Below are positions 17,554 to 26,239 of a stretch of 64,000 bases of DNA, in pieces. The position numbers were made by a program, and so were the translations under genes. The notes below the pieces were generated by a model, which worked only from the letters and a program-made list of their open reading frames with translations, did not search any database and was not told the origin of the DNA. The DNA comes from JAAYJT01 sp964419945 (GTDB lineage: Bacteria > Bacteroidota > Bacteroidia > Bacteroidales > JAAYJT01). The stretch is from positions 19,630-83,629 of the forward strand of contig CAYQRU010000003.1 of assembly GCA_964419945.1 (NCBI GenBank), written 5' to 3'. Every line of letters starts with the position of its first letter. Position 1 is the stretch's first letter.

Positions 17554-18120
17554 TTATTCAGACTGATACTCTGCAATAACAGTTACTTCAACTTTTTTTG
17601 CGATGTTACCCGAAGGTTTTCCTTTAACGAACTCGATACCATAATCCACCAGAGTAACATTAAAAACACTTTTTGCCTCAATGGATCCGCCTGTCACTGT
17701 AATTGTGCCTGTTTCCCTGATGTTATTGGTGACCCCTCTGATGGTTAAATTACCTTCCACTATTGCCTCGTATTTCCCGTCTTTAGAAAAATCTATATCG
17801 TTTATATTGGCAATCTTCGCAACAAGGCGTGCAACGGGAAAGCTTTTTGTGTCAAGGAAGTTTTCCTGGTTAAAATGTTTTTGCATCAATGCTTTTTCGA
17901 ACTCAAAGCCTTGCATGGGTACTACAAAAACAACATTTCCGTTGCCGGTGATAATGGTACTTGTTGCCGAGTAATTATTGGCTTCAATATCTTCAGCCGG
18001 TGTGGTTGAGAAAAATTTGATGTGGGATTTACTGCTTACAAGCTTTGAACCAGCCTGGCCGAACACATTCATGGCCGGGATCATGATTATTGCGCTAAGA
18101 AGGATTTTTATAATTGTCAT
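17554..18120 (-). CDS. YceI-family periplasmic lipocalin-like protein
   Basis: A 188-residue protein with a signal peptide ending near NVFGQA. The mature part begins KLVSSKSHIKFFSTTPAEDIEA and contains HFNQENFLDTKSFP and GNLTIRGVTNNI, the core of the YceI fold, a beta-barrel that binds isoprenoid chains in known members. The ending with VDYGIEFVKGKPSGNIAKKVEV is also typical. It lies in a run of minus-strand envelope genes and its true ligand is unknown. Confidence 0.85.
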   Translation of the reverse strand: MTIIKILLSAIIMIPAMNVFGQAGSKLVSSKSHIKFFSTTPAEDIEANNYSATSTIITGNGNVVFVVPMQGFEFEKALMQKHFNQENFLDTKSFPVARLVAKIANINDIDFSKDGKYEAIVEGNLTIRGVTNNIRETGTITVTGGSIEAKSVFNVTLVDYGIEFVKGKPSGNIAKKVEVTVIAEYQSE

Positions 18121-18223
18121 GGTTGTAAAGGTTAAAGGTTAATTTGTTGATTGGTGAATTTGTTAAATGTTTGATTGGATAAATTGAGTGCTGGAAAACT
18201 TCAGAATTCCGATTCCTATCTTC

Positions 18224-18697
18224 CTACTCCACCACATCGCTTTTCTCCACCACGGCATTCAGGTACATTTCAAGGTCGGGATCGTATGAGGCGCCCGAAC
18301 GGATTACACCTTTGATAGTAACCTTCTGGCCTTTATGCAGCTTTTCGGCATTGGCGTTGTTACCAGGCATGAAAGTGAAGTTGACGCCGGCTTTATCGCC
18401 GTTTTCTTTGAGTTCAACTACTTTGTTGTTCTGAAAATCATTGCTGACACGAGCCACAGTTCCTGTCACTTCCAGAATTTTTGAATTCCCGTCTCCTGCC
18501 AGGTATTTATTGTTTGCAGCCGTCTGGTCGTTCAGATATTCATTCACCAGCCCGGAGGCCGTCATTTGAAAATCTGTTTTGGCCTTTTGCACATCGCGGT
18601 GCGGCATAAAAAACATATAAAGTCCGGTGCTGCCTCCTAATATGATACCTGCAGATACAAGTATCAGAGCGATCTTCAGAAACTGTTTCCTTCTCAT
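18224..18697 (-). CDS. OB-fold (tRNA_anti-like) membrane-anchored protein
   Basis: A 157-residue protein with an N-terminal membrane segment (residues ~8-30, LKIALILVSAGIILGGSTGLYMFF) and an outside domain containing ILEVTGTVARVS...GVNFTFMPGNN...LHKGQKVTIKGVIRSG. That strand pattern is the OB-fold found in small periplasmic tRNA_anti-like proteins of Bacteroidota. Its function is not known. Gene order with YceI and DUF4833 suggests a shared envelope or redox role, but the 100-base gaps do not prove one operon. Confidence 0.7.
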   Translation of the reverse strand: MRRKQFLKIALILVSAGIILGGSTGLYMFFMPHRDVQKAKTDFQMTASGLVNEYLNDQTAANNKYLAGDGNSKILEVTGTVARVSNDFQNNKVVELKENGDKAGVNFTFMPGNNANAEKLHKGQKVTIKGVIRSGASYDPDLEMYLNAVVEKSDVVE

Positions 18698-18832
18698 TAT
18701 TTCTGGTTTACTTTATGAATTCGTTTCCCTCTTTGGGGATAACAGTCGAAGAGAAACCAGAAACCTGACAAGCGGATGAAGATTTCTTTCTCAATCTGTA
18801 ATATATTGATTTTCTAATCATTACCAATATAA

Positions 18833-20137
18833 TCAGAACAGCATACTTGACCCGATATACAATCCACCCGGTCCGTCCTGTCCGTTAACCGGTATTCCAT
18901 AATTAATGGTAATGACATTGTTGCGGTTGAAAACGATATACAGTCCTGTGCCGAATGTGTGATGGATCTTTTGATTTAAATTATTGAAGAAAAAACTTTT
19001 AAAAAGTTCGGGAACCTCTGATAAATTGAGCCGGTAAAGCCGGGTAACAATAGCATTGTCGTAAAAAGCAGATACACTAACATTAAAATACTGTCCCAGC
19101 AGATAAAAATCGCTGATCCTGAATTTGGTTTCAAAATTTCCTGTCAGAAAGCCATCTGAAACGATGCGATTCCTGAATGCTCCCCGAAGGTTAAAAGCAC
19201 CTCCCAGTCCGTCCTGACTCACACGGCTATCGAAATATGTGGGCAGTATATAAAAAGGAATGTCACCAAAAAGTTTCTGCTGGCTGCTGACCCTGAATGA
19301 AAAGGTAATCCGCTCATTCATGATGCTTGCATGCTGCCGGTATGTAAGAACCAGTTTTGAAAAATCTGCATCACTCATAAAACCGGGAGAATAAATGAAC
19401 ATGGCCTCTGCCCAAATGCCATTGGTGCAAAAGCAATGCTCGTTGCGGGTGTCGTAAATAAAACCGAGATTCAGCAGATTGATGTTCCCGCCGTAACGTT
19501 CATCTTGCCTGATGAGGTTCCAGGTTTTATAGTTTTCAAACAAAGAAGCTCCGTATTGTTCAGAAACGTTGATTTGATTGTTCGCTGGTTTGATAAGAAA
19601 CCGGTTATGTGAAAAGCCTGTAAGCAGACGAAGTTTGTTATCTATCACATTTAATTGTATATCTGCGCGCAAGCGGAACAAATCACGTTCGTAAGCGTAA
19701 AAGAATTTACCGGCAAAGCCGGAGCTGGAAGGATTGATAAGAGCGTGGTGGTATATGGCGTTCACACCATTGAAACCAAAGAAATCCATTTTCATATCCC
19801 TCAGGTAGCTGGCTTCCAGAATCAGGATTGCATGATTAATGAGGCTTTGGCTTTCGAACAACGCCTGGGCATTTAATGTGCTTTTGGTAGTATTGGTGAG
19901 TTTTATGTAGAGATACTGATCAAAAAGTGGCGGTTTTTGATGGCTGCCATGATCAAAAAGGTTTAAAACAGCGCCGTACTTAAAGCCCAGGTCGGAGTCG
20001 AAAGCAAGTGCGGGAATAATGCCCCAGGTAAAACGCTTATTTGTGCGCCTTTTATCTTCCTGAGAACTACCGGATTGAGCAAAAGTATGCTCAAGTAATA
20101 AAAAGAGTAGGAGAGTGAAGTAAAATATGTGTTTCAA
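18833..20137 (-). CDS. Omp85/BamA-like outer membrane beta-barrel protein
   Basis: A 434-residue protein with a signal peptide (to about AQS) and then a barrel of alternating strands. It contains GLGGAFNLRGAFRNRIVSDGF, resembling the VRGY/F loop of Omp85 barrels, and a family-like beginning GIIPALAFDSDLGFKYGAVLNLF. The last residue is Phe, as usual for outer-membrane barrels. No POTRA domain is present, so it is not BamA itself; it belongs to the short surface-antigen (D15) group. Cargo or substrate is unknown. Confidence 0.75.
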   Translation of the reverse strand: MKHIFYFTLLLFLLLEHTFAQSGSSQEDKRRTNKRFTWGIIPALAFDSDLGFKYGAVLNLFDHGSHQKPPLFDQYLYIKLTNTTKSTLNAQALFESQSLINHAILILEASYLRDMKMDFFGFNGVNAIYHHALINPSSSGFAGKFFYAYERDLFRLRADIQLNVIDNKLRLLTGFSHNRFLIKPANNQINVSEQYGASLFENYKTWNLIRQDERYGGNINLLNLGFIYDTRNEHCFCTNGIWAEAMFIYSPGFMSDADFSKLVLTYRQHASIMNERITFSFRVSSQQKLFGDIPFYILPTYFDSRVSQDGLGGAFNLRGAFRNRIVSDGFLTGNFETKFRISDFYLLGQYFNVSVSAFYDNAIVTRLYRLNLSEVPELFKSFFFNNLNQKIHHTFGTGLYIVFNRNNVITINYGIPVNGQDGPGGLYIGSSMLF

Positions 20138-20311
20138 TAAAAATGATTTTTGGGGGATGTTAATATGATTTGTTTTGCATGGTTTAATGCTTACTCAGAA
20201 AACCGTTGATTCTGATCAATAAGACGATTGTTATACACCTTCCTGACAAAAAGAAAAATTTTTTCCGGATTAAGAAGTGAGTCTTTGAGGTCGTAACCAA
20301 CTATTGTAGTA

Positions 20312-20464
20312 GTGGCAGAGCAACGGATTACATTTGGAACCAAAGAGCGATGCAAAGAAGAACGCTTGTTGAAGGATATTGAGAGAATTCCGGCAGAAAG
20401 GATCAAACTGTTCCTTGAGATACAGGAGTTTTATTTCAAGCAACAAACACCTAGTAAATCTTAG
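20312..20464 (+). pseudogene. Small remnant preceding a nucleotidyltransferase remnant
   Basis: A 50-codon plus-strand frame reading KDIERIPAERIKLFLEIQEFYF near its end. This resembles the C-terminus of the short proteins that often precede MNT-type nucleotidyltransferases (pattern: ...TPEERL.LFFELQ.FY), although I judge by memory only. It follows an in-frame stop and has only a GTG start, so it is probably a truncated relic belonging with the next feature. Confidence 0.3.
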
Positions 20465-20492
20465 CCTGATAATAATTTTCCTATTTACCGGG

Positions 20493-20879
20493 ATGAACAC
20501 TGATACAATAGTGTCCATTTCATCTGATGAGTTGAACATGCTGGTATTGGGTTTCATTCAGGCAGCAGGCGAAAACAATTTTAGAATGATCCTGGTCGGA
20601 AGAGTTTTATACTTTCACCGTGTTCAATGTCATTGGGTAGATATTGACCTCTGGATTGATAGCAGCGAAGAAAATATTACTATTCTCAAAAAGGCGCACC
20701 ATCAAACAGGTTTCAAGCTAAAAGACTTCCCGCTAACCGCTTATGAATAAATGCAGAACATAAGCATTTACATCAATTTGGTTTTAATAATTGAACTGAT
20801 CACCTGCCTGAACTTCGGGCTTTCTTTTGATCAACTCATTGAACCTAAACTGAAGGCAGGCCGATTTAGGGATTATTAA
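20493..20879 (+). pseudogene. Degenerate MNT/DUF6036-like nucleotidyltransferase
   Basis: The first 85 codons read DELNMLVLGFIQAAGENNFRMILVGRVLYFHRVQCHWVDIDLWID..EENI..LKKAHHQTGF; the pattern is that of small nucleotidyltransferases (FI..L...VRYLIVGGYAV.FHG..R.T.DIDLWI...EN...L...GF). The catalytic GG(Y/S) motif is altered to VGRV, although DIDLW remains. After a stop at 20748-20750 the same frame continues with IYINLVLIIELITCLNFGLSFDQLIEP, matching the family's RIDLLT.I.G.SFDE segment. So the gene is broken by a stop and point changes. Such genes are often antitoxin-like and mobile. Confidence 0.5.
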
Positions 20880-21284
20880 GATATACCAGGCCCGAAGAAA
20901 TTAAGAAATAAAAGGGATAAACTAAAATAGTTTCCGGATCTACTTTTTTATATCCTGCCGATAGAAAGTAAATCCATGCTAAACCATTTTCCCGTTTACG
21001 AATGATCCAGGAATTATCAAAACACTCCTGTAAAACAGATAATAATTCCCAAAACACCATGTTATTCTGGTTAATCTCATGATTTTGCCATGTAACCAAC
21101 AAACAATTCATCTGTTTATTCAGTAAGCCAACCATTGTACATTCCTCAAAATCTCAAGTTGGCAGTTGACAAGGTTTAACCTTCTCAATTCCAATGTTCC
21201 ATGTATTTCAACGTTTCATCATGCTGAGATCCGGCTTCTCATGTTTAAACGATGGCGGGTAAATTTATTTTGGCTCTGAAATTC
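20880..21284. other. Intergenic stretch, no supportable gene
   Basis: About 400 bases between two pseudogenes. An 89-codon minus-strand frame (20866-21135) lacks any recognisable similarity or start context. I take the region as decaying accessory DNA. Confidence 0.4.
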
Positions 21285-21832
21285 TTACCCCTTAACCTTT
21301 TCCTCTGGCTCGACACCAGGTGCCAGCACTATCCGGTTCACAAAATTGAAACAGGAAATTACGAGCACGGTATCGAGGATGGTAGAATCGCTGAAGCCGG
21401 TCTGGTGAAATCCGGATATGTAGTCGGAGTTTTCATGCTCCTGAGTGTTCATGGTAAGATGGCTGGCAAACCGGCAAAGGGTAGTTTCCCGCTCATTAAG
21501 AACGTCGAAATCATCTGGATTGATAATAGCTTGTATGTTGGGCTCGTCTTTCTCATAAAGCCTGAGCGCCGTTTCATGATGGGCTTTGCAATACTTGCAA
21601 CTATTCGCCACGGGGAGTACCACAGCCATCATTTCAGGTTCGGCACGACTGAGTTTCGAAAGTGAAAACATGATTTCCATCTAAAGATCATGTTTTTTAC
21701 AATGCTGTTGGGGCGGAGGCTGTGGATTTGATGTGCCCTGGCGAGTTTGCCGCGTTTTTCGATGAGATCATCATAGATTCAATAGGCCTGCCGGTGGCTC
21801 CGGGTACGAGGAATGGTTTGGATGCGGGTCAT
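21285..21832 (-). pseudogene. AhpD-like peroxidase-related protein, broken by stop and frameshift
   Basis: The 3' part (21285-21680) encodes LSRAEPEMMAVVLPVANSCKYCKAHH, the CxxC-xx-HH core of carboxymuconolactone decarboxylase/AhpD-like proteins, and ends FNFVNRIVLAPGVE as in intact relatives. The expected N-terminus is also present but in another frame, from an ATG at 21832: MTRIQTIP...Y, an in-frame TGA, then IYDDLIEKRGKLARAHQIHSLRPNSIVKN. The frame joins near 21670-21690. So both a stop and a +/-1 shift break the gene, unless sequencing error explains the shift. It directly follows an ECF sigma/anti-sigma pair on the same strand, its likely regulators. Confidence 0.75.
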
Positions 21833-21836
21833 GATT

Positions 21837-22103
21837 TCAATTTCCCTGGCTTTCGAGCACTTTACTAATCCTTTGCTTTAGTTGCTCAATATCAACAACT
21901 TCTTTCTTCTCATAAAAAAGGCGGGCAATTCCCTGTTCAATGATTTCGCTGTGTTCTTCATAAAGACGACATGCGCTGCACATGGTTTTGTGGATCTTGA
22001 GTTGCAGTTTCTCGGTATATGACAACTTAAAATGCATCTTCTTCTCAAAAAGTTCCGAAGCCTTGAAGCAGGATAGAAATAATATATGCGATATTTTTTT
22101 CAT
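21837..22103 (-). CDS. Putative anti-sigma factor with zinc-finger (ZAS-like) motif
   Basis: An 88-residue soluble protein. Cys12, His38, Cys42 and Cys45 (SCFKASELFEKK ... IHKTMCSACRLYEE) reproduce the C...HxxxCxxC pattern of ZAS/zf-HC2 anti-sigma domains, which hold ECF sigma factors and can release them on thiol oxidation. No membrane segment follows. It starts 6 bases after the sigma-factor stop, so it is translated with it. I chose the ATG at 22103; an upstream ATG at 22124 would overlap the sigma gene. Confidence 0.65.
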   Translation of the reverse strand: MKKISHILFLSCFKASELFEKKMHFKLSYTEKLQLKIHKTMCSACRLYEEHSEIIEQGIARLFYEKKEVVDIEQLKQRISKVLESQGN

Positions 22104-22108
22104 TGTAT

Positions 22109-22660
22109 TTAGTTCTGAAACCATTTGGTTTCAATGCAATCGCGCAACTTTAGTTTTGCCCTGTGCACCATTTGCCAGAAATTAGACGGGGTGATATCAA
22201 GTTCCTGACAGATCTCCTCCCCGCTTTTGCTGGTCAGGTATTTTAATTTCACACTAAGGTTCCATTTCTCCGGCAAAGCATCAAGACATTTTTTTAGCAC
22301 TGACTGAAAAACTTCGTTGTCAAGCAGATGGCCTTCTTCGTCTTGCCAATCCTTAGGTTGTTTTTCGTGCAGCCATCCCTCATCTTCTCCAAAAAAATCA
22401 GATAATACCTGGTTCTCAAGATAAACAGTCTGACTAACTTTTTTCCGATAATGATCAATGATCTTGTGATTAAGGATCGAAAAAAGCCAGGTTTTTGGGG
22501 AGCTATCGCCCTTAAAAGCAGAAATTTTTTCAGCGGCTGCGAGAAAAGTTTCCTGCACAAGGTCTTCGGATACCTCAATGGATGAAGTTTTGTACAAAGC
22601 CCATTTGTACATTTCTTCAGTATATTGAGCTACCCAGTCGGCAAGAACTTTGTTTCTCAT
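22109..22660 (-). CDS. ECF-family RNA polymerase sigma-70 factor
   Basis: A 183-residue sigma factor. Region 2 reads VSEDLVQETFLAAAEKISAFKGDSSPKTWLFSILNHKIIDHYRKK (core RNA polymerase binding and -10 recognition); region 4 reads LPEKWNLSVKLKYLTSKSGEEICQELDITPSNFWQMVHRAKLKLRDCI (helix-turn-helix). Length and domain order are those of ECF sigmas. It heads a cluster with a thiol-type anti-sigma and a broken AhpD-like gene, which suggests control by oxidative or electrophile stress (inference). Confidence 0.9.
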   Translation of the reverse strand: MRNKVLADWVAQYTEEMYKWALYKTSSIEVSEDLVQETFLAAAEKISAFKGDSSPKTWLFSILNHKIIDHYRKKVSQTVYLENQVLSDFFGEDEGWLHEKQPKDWQDEEGHLLDNEVFQSVLKKCLDALPEKWNLSVKLKYLTSKSGEEICQELDITPSNFWQMVHRAKLKLRDCIETKWFQN

Positions 22661-22767
22661 TAAAAATTCCGGTTTCTGTCAGGATCTGCTGTAAACGATG
22701 ACTATTGACTTGTTAGATTATGACTACATAAGAACCTGGTAAAATTAAAACTATTTTTCAAAACTTT

Positions 22768-23661
22768 ATGTATTTTATTAACACATACCGGAAAAGCATG
22801 CCCTTTCTGAAAAGAATACTCGAGGATGTGCTCTATCGTTTACGGTGGATTTTGAACTATTACAGAAATGGGAAACAAATACGCACTGTTTTGTTTTACC
22901 CCCATTATCCAAGTAAAAGCACAGTGCTTTATAAAATATTTAAAAAGTTTAACTTCAACATAACCAACAATCCTGAAAAGATCCGCAGCCTGGTCATTTA
23001 TTGGGAGGATGTTACCAAACGCAATCAAAATGATTTCATCATACATCTTTCCGGGAAAGAAAAAGTCATAAACCTGAAAAGCACAGATATCTCGAAGAGC
23101 AGGGTGGATAAAATCTTTTCAGAGGTTTTTAATTATTCCAGCCAGGTCGATCCGGAGAATTTTTCAGGATTGATGGTACAGAAAAATGAGATTAATGCAG
23201 CACATGACGGAAAAATAATTTCTGGGCCTGTCAGTGCTAAACCGGGATTTGTTTATCAGAAGCTAATAAATAACCAATGCTGCGGCAACTTTGTGGCCGA
23301 TATGCGTATTCCGGTGATCAACGGCATTATTCCCCTGGTGTTTATAAAATACAAAACGCTTGAAACAAGATTTGCAGTTTTCAAAAAGTGGCATCACAAA
23401 CTTAAAAATGTTGAGGTTCATTTACCTGAAGACTTACTGAGCCGGAACGAGATCAATTTGCTGAGTGAATTTTGCCGAAAATCAGGTCTTGACTATGGCG
23501 AATTGGATGTATTGCGTGATTGCGACGATGGGAAAATTTACATCATTGATGAAAATAATACACCGACGGGACCGCCTTATATGCCGGGAAAACAGAGGAA
23601 AGAAGTAATGAATATCATGGCTGAAATCTTCAGAAAAGAATTTCTTGAACCGGTTAAGTAA
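22768..23661 (+). CDS. Uncharacterised protein with ATP-grasp-like C-terminal motif
   Basis: A 297-residue protein with no signal peptide. The C-terminal portion reads SGLDYGELDVLRDCDDGKIYIIDENNTPTGPP, which resembles the last metal/ATP-binding strands of ATP-grasp enzymes (E/D...vDvNntP), and the middle has GFVYQKLINNQCCGNFVADMRIPVINGIIP, like the central ATP-grasp strand. The N-terminal ~60 residues are basic. I cannot assign a substrate. It stands alone, divergent from the sigma factor and 64 bases before the phosphofructokinase. A second ATG at 22799 is equally possible. Confidence 0.55.
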   Translation: MYFINTYRKSMPFLKRILEDVLYRLRWILNYYRNGKQIRTVLFYPHYPSKSTVLYKIFKKFNFNITNNPEKIRSLVIYWEDVTKRNQNDFIIHLSGKEKVINLKSTDISKSRVDKIFSEVFNYSSQVDPENFSGLMVQKNEINAAHDGKIISGPVSAKPGFVYQKLINNQCCGNFVADMRIPVINGIIPLVFIKYKTLETRFAVFKKWHHKLKNVEVHLPEDLLSRNEINLLSEFCRKSGLDYGELDVLRDCDDGKIYIIDENNTPTGPPYMPGKQRKEVMNIMAEIFRKEFLEPVK

Positions 23662-23691
23662 TCTCTTGCACCGGTTTACCTTGAATTTTTC

Positions 23692-23699
23692 TAATTTTG
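23692..23699 (+). promoter_or_regulatory. Putative -7 element for phosphofructokinase
   Basis: TAATTTTG, an exact TAnnTTTG, 27 bases before the chosen start at 23726, with a TTG at 23666-23668. The spacing of 23 bases is somewhat longer than usual. It supports the downstream start rather than the longer frame opening at 23645. Confidence 0.45.
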
Positions 23700-23725
23700 G
23701 CGCTCACAACAAATTTGAAATACAT

Positions 23726-24952
23726 ATGATCGAAAGCATTGCAATTCTTTGCGGGGGTGGTCCTGCTCCCGGTATTAATACAGTAATTGGAACCGTTGCC
23801 AAAGTTTTTCTGAAAAACGGTTATCGTGTATTGGGTTTACATGGAGGTTACAAAACCATTTTCACACCTGCACCCAAATTCCAGGAAATTGATTTCCCGA
23901 TGGCAGATAAAATTTATAACCAGGGTGGATCTGCGTTGGAAATGAGCCGATATAAACCCAGAGATACAGAGTTCAATGTGGATTTTTTCGTCAAAAACAA
24001 TGTAAAATTGCTGGTTACCATTGGTGGCGATGATACAGCTTCAACGGCTAATCGTATTGCACGGTTTCTTGGGAACCATGATGTGAAAATCCAAAACATT
24101 CACGTTCCCAAAACAATTGATAACGATTTACCCCTGCCTGAAGGTCAGCCAACATTCGGTTACCAGAGCGCAAAACAGGAAGGAGTCAAGATAGCAACCA
24201 CTGTCTACGAAGATGCACGTACGAGTGGCAACTGGTTTATCGTATCAGCCATGGGACGCGAAGCAGGGCACCTTGCTTTTGGTATTGGCGCCTCTTGTCA
24301 TTACCCAATGATCATCATTCCGGAAATGTTCAATAAAGTTGAAATCACCTTTGATCGTATCATCAACCTGATTATTTCATCCATCCTCAAGCGTAAAGTA
24401 CTTGGTTTGTCTTACGGTGTTGCCATTGTGAGCGAAGGAGTTTTTCATTTCATGACCGATGATGAAATTAAAGGTACAGGAATTCAGTTCACTTATGATG
24501 ATCATGGCCATCCGGAACTTGGAAATGTTAGCAAAGCGCATATTTTCAATATATTACTTCAGCAAAAACTGAAGTCTGTGAAGTTAGATGTAAAGAGCCG
24601 TCCGGTTGAACTGGGATATGAACTTCGTTGTGTGCGCCCTATTGCATTTGATTTGCTCTATTGTGCCTTACTGGGACTGGGAGTAAAAAAGTTGTTTGAC
24701 GAAGGTCATACTGCCTGCATGGTTACTTCGGACCATACCGGAGAGATTAGTCCCCTGTTTTTGAAAGATGTAACCAACGAACAGGGAAAGGTTATGCCCC
24801 GGCTGGTGAATATGGAAGGCCCTAAAACAAAACTGGTCTTTGAAAACGGTCTTCAGTTCCTGACGAAAAACGACTACGAGTCTGCAGGAAAATATGTTAC
24901 CAATCCTGCTGAATTTGATTTTATGAGGATACTTAAATGGGAACAGGAATAA
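23726..24952 (+). CDS. Phosphofructokinase, predicted PPi-dependent
   Basis: A 408-residue PFK. GGGPAPGINTVI begins the first nucleotide-binding lobe; HVPKTIDNDLPL carries the catalytic TIDND. Residues 100-104 read GGDDT and 128-130 PKT. ATP-dependent PFKs carry glycines at these two places (GGDGS, PGTIDND), while the PPi-dependent enzymes have Asp and Lys, so PPi is the likely phosphoryl donor. SAMGREAGHLAFGIGA follows the usual substrate-binding segment. It is the reversible entry to glycolysis. I chose the ATG at 23726 because the sequence before it is not conserved and a -7 element lies at 23692. Confidence 0.88.
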   Translation: MIESIAILCGGGPAPGINTVIGTVAKVFLKNGYRVLGLHGGYKTIFTPAPKFQEIDFPMADKIYNQGGSALEMSRYKPRDTEFNVDFFVKNNVKLLVTIGGDDTASTANRIARFLGNHDVKIQNIHVPKTIDNDLPLPEGQPTFGYQSAKQEGVKIATTVYEDARTSGNWFIVSAMGREAGHLAFGIGASCHYPMIIIPEMFNKVEITFDRIINLIISSILKRKVLGLSYGVAIVSEGVFHFMTDDEIKGTGIQFTYDDHGHPELGNVSKAHIFNILLQQKLKSVKLDVKSRPVELGYELRCVRPIAFDLLYCALLGLGVKKLFDEGHTACMVTSDHTGEISPLFLKDVTNEQGKVMPRLVNMEGPKTKLVFENGLQFLTKNDYESAGKYVTNPAEFDFMRILKWEQE

Positions 24953-25141
24953 TCTGAATAATTCACTGATACGAAGAATAACTAAAAATCGCTCAACTTA
25001 AAATTTCTGTTCTGCAGGTGGAGATGTCAGATAGCTGAAGATATGAACAGACAAAAGCCTGTTGCAGGGTAGTGTGTATATTGGTCAGGCTCAAAAAATA
25101 ATCCTGCATTAATGAATTTCTGACAGGGATAGTATGTAGGT

Positions 25142-26095
25142 TCATCTTACTGAAAACCTCTCAAGTATTTTCTTAACCAGCACTTCGGCAAGTTTTTCTG
25201 CCGATTCTTTTGTCCAGCCGGCGATATGTGGCGACAGTATTACCTGATCGCATTGAGCGAGGTATTTAAATTCAGTTGGAGTACTTTCCAAATTTTCAAG
25301 TGTTTTCTTTTCATACTCAATCACATCGAGTGCTGCACCTATGACTTTTCCTTCCTTCATTTTCTGAACCAGATCGGTAGTCTTTACCACCCGTCCCCGG
25401 GAGGTGTTAAGAATGCGAACTGACCTGTAAAAATTATCCATGTAAGTGTTGTTGACCATGTAATCGGTTTCGGCAGTTAAGGGGACATGCAGGCTGAGGA
25501 TATCAGTTTCACGGAATATAACCTGCATATCACATTCTTCAACAATGCTACTCGAATAATTCGTTTTGTATTTATCGTAAGCAATAACTCTTGCTCCAAA
25601 ACCGGAAAGCCTTTGCGCAAATGCGCTGCCCATGTTTCCATAACCTATGATGCCAATGGTCTTTCCCATGATTTCTTCACCACGATTTTCCTCACGCATC
25701 CAGAAACCTTTCCTTACCTGGCGATCGGCCCGCAAAAGGTTATTCATCATGGATAGCAACATCCCGACAGCATGCTCGGCCAGAGCATCACGGTTGCCTT
25801 CTGGAGCATTCAGACAAACGATGTTATGTGTTTTCGCATAATCTTCGTCAATATTCTCCATGCCAGCACCAACGCGTCCGATAAATTTCAGATTCATAGC
25901 TTTTTCAAGAAATTGCCTGTCGAGCGTAATGCCGCTCCGGATTATAATACCGGAGTATTCCGCTGCGATTTTCAGGAAGTCGCCATAGCTGTAACCCGGG
26001 AATTGTTCACATGTAAAACCTGCCTCCTCAAGCGTTTCAGGAAGCAATGGATGAGTAGTGTCAATAAAAAGAATTTTGGAGTTGGATAGAATCAT
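25142..26095 (-). CDS. D-2-hydroxyacid dehydrogenase (NAD-dependent)
   Basis: A 317-residue dehydrogenase. The N-terminal substrate domain contains KFIGRVGAGMENIDEDYAK, then the Rossmann fold GKTIGIIGYGNMGSAFAQRL. Catalytic residues are visible: Arg in NTSRGRVV, an acidic residue in ALDVIEYE, and His in LSPHIAGWT. Such enzymes reduce 2-oxo acids. Similarity is to the SerA/D-3-phosphoglycerate dehydrogenase branch but it lacks the ACT domain, so phosphoglycerate may not be the substrate. It is on its own, divergent from the RND transporter. Confidence 0.8.
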   Translation of the reverse strand: MILSNSKILFIDTTHPLLPETLEEAGFTCEQFPGYSYGDFLKIAAEYSGIIIRSGITLDRQFLEKAMNLKFIGRVGAGMENIDEDYAKTHNIVCLNAPEGNRDALAEHAVGMLLSMMNNLLRADRQVRKGFWMREENRGEEIMGKTIGIIGYGNMGSAFAQRLSGFGARVIAYDKYKTNYSSSIVEECDMQVIFRETDILSLHVPLTAETDYMVNNTYMDNFYRSVRILNTSRGRVVKTTDLVQKMKEGKVIGAALDVIEYEKKTLENLESTPTEFKYLAQCDQVILSPHIAGWTKESAEKLAEVLVKKILERFSVR

Positions 26096-26168
26096 AAATC
26101 ACATTAATAAACAGGTTATGAAGAAGCTGCAAATTTCCTGATTTTCTGCCTGATTTCAGCCAAAATTA

Positions 26169-26176
26169 TAACTTTG
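26169..26176 (+). promoter_or_regulatory. Putative -7 element for the RND/MMPL transporter
   Basis: TAACTTTG followed by C, an exact TAnnTTTG element, about 65 bases before the transporter start; a -33 element was not obvious. Confidence 0.5.
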
Positions 26177-26239
26177 CAACATAATTGATATAAGTCCTGC
26201 TTATTGAGAACTCTTATTGACCGCAATTTGATGCGCTAA

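Noticed and set aside
20866..21135. Minus-strand 89-codon frame
   Set aside because: No motif, no promoter element and it lies in a decaying patch; random open frames of this size are expected.
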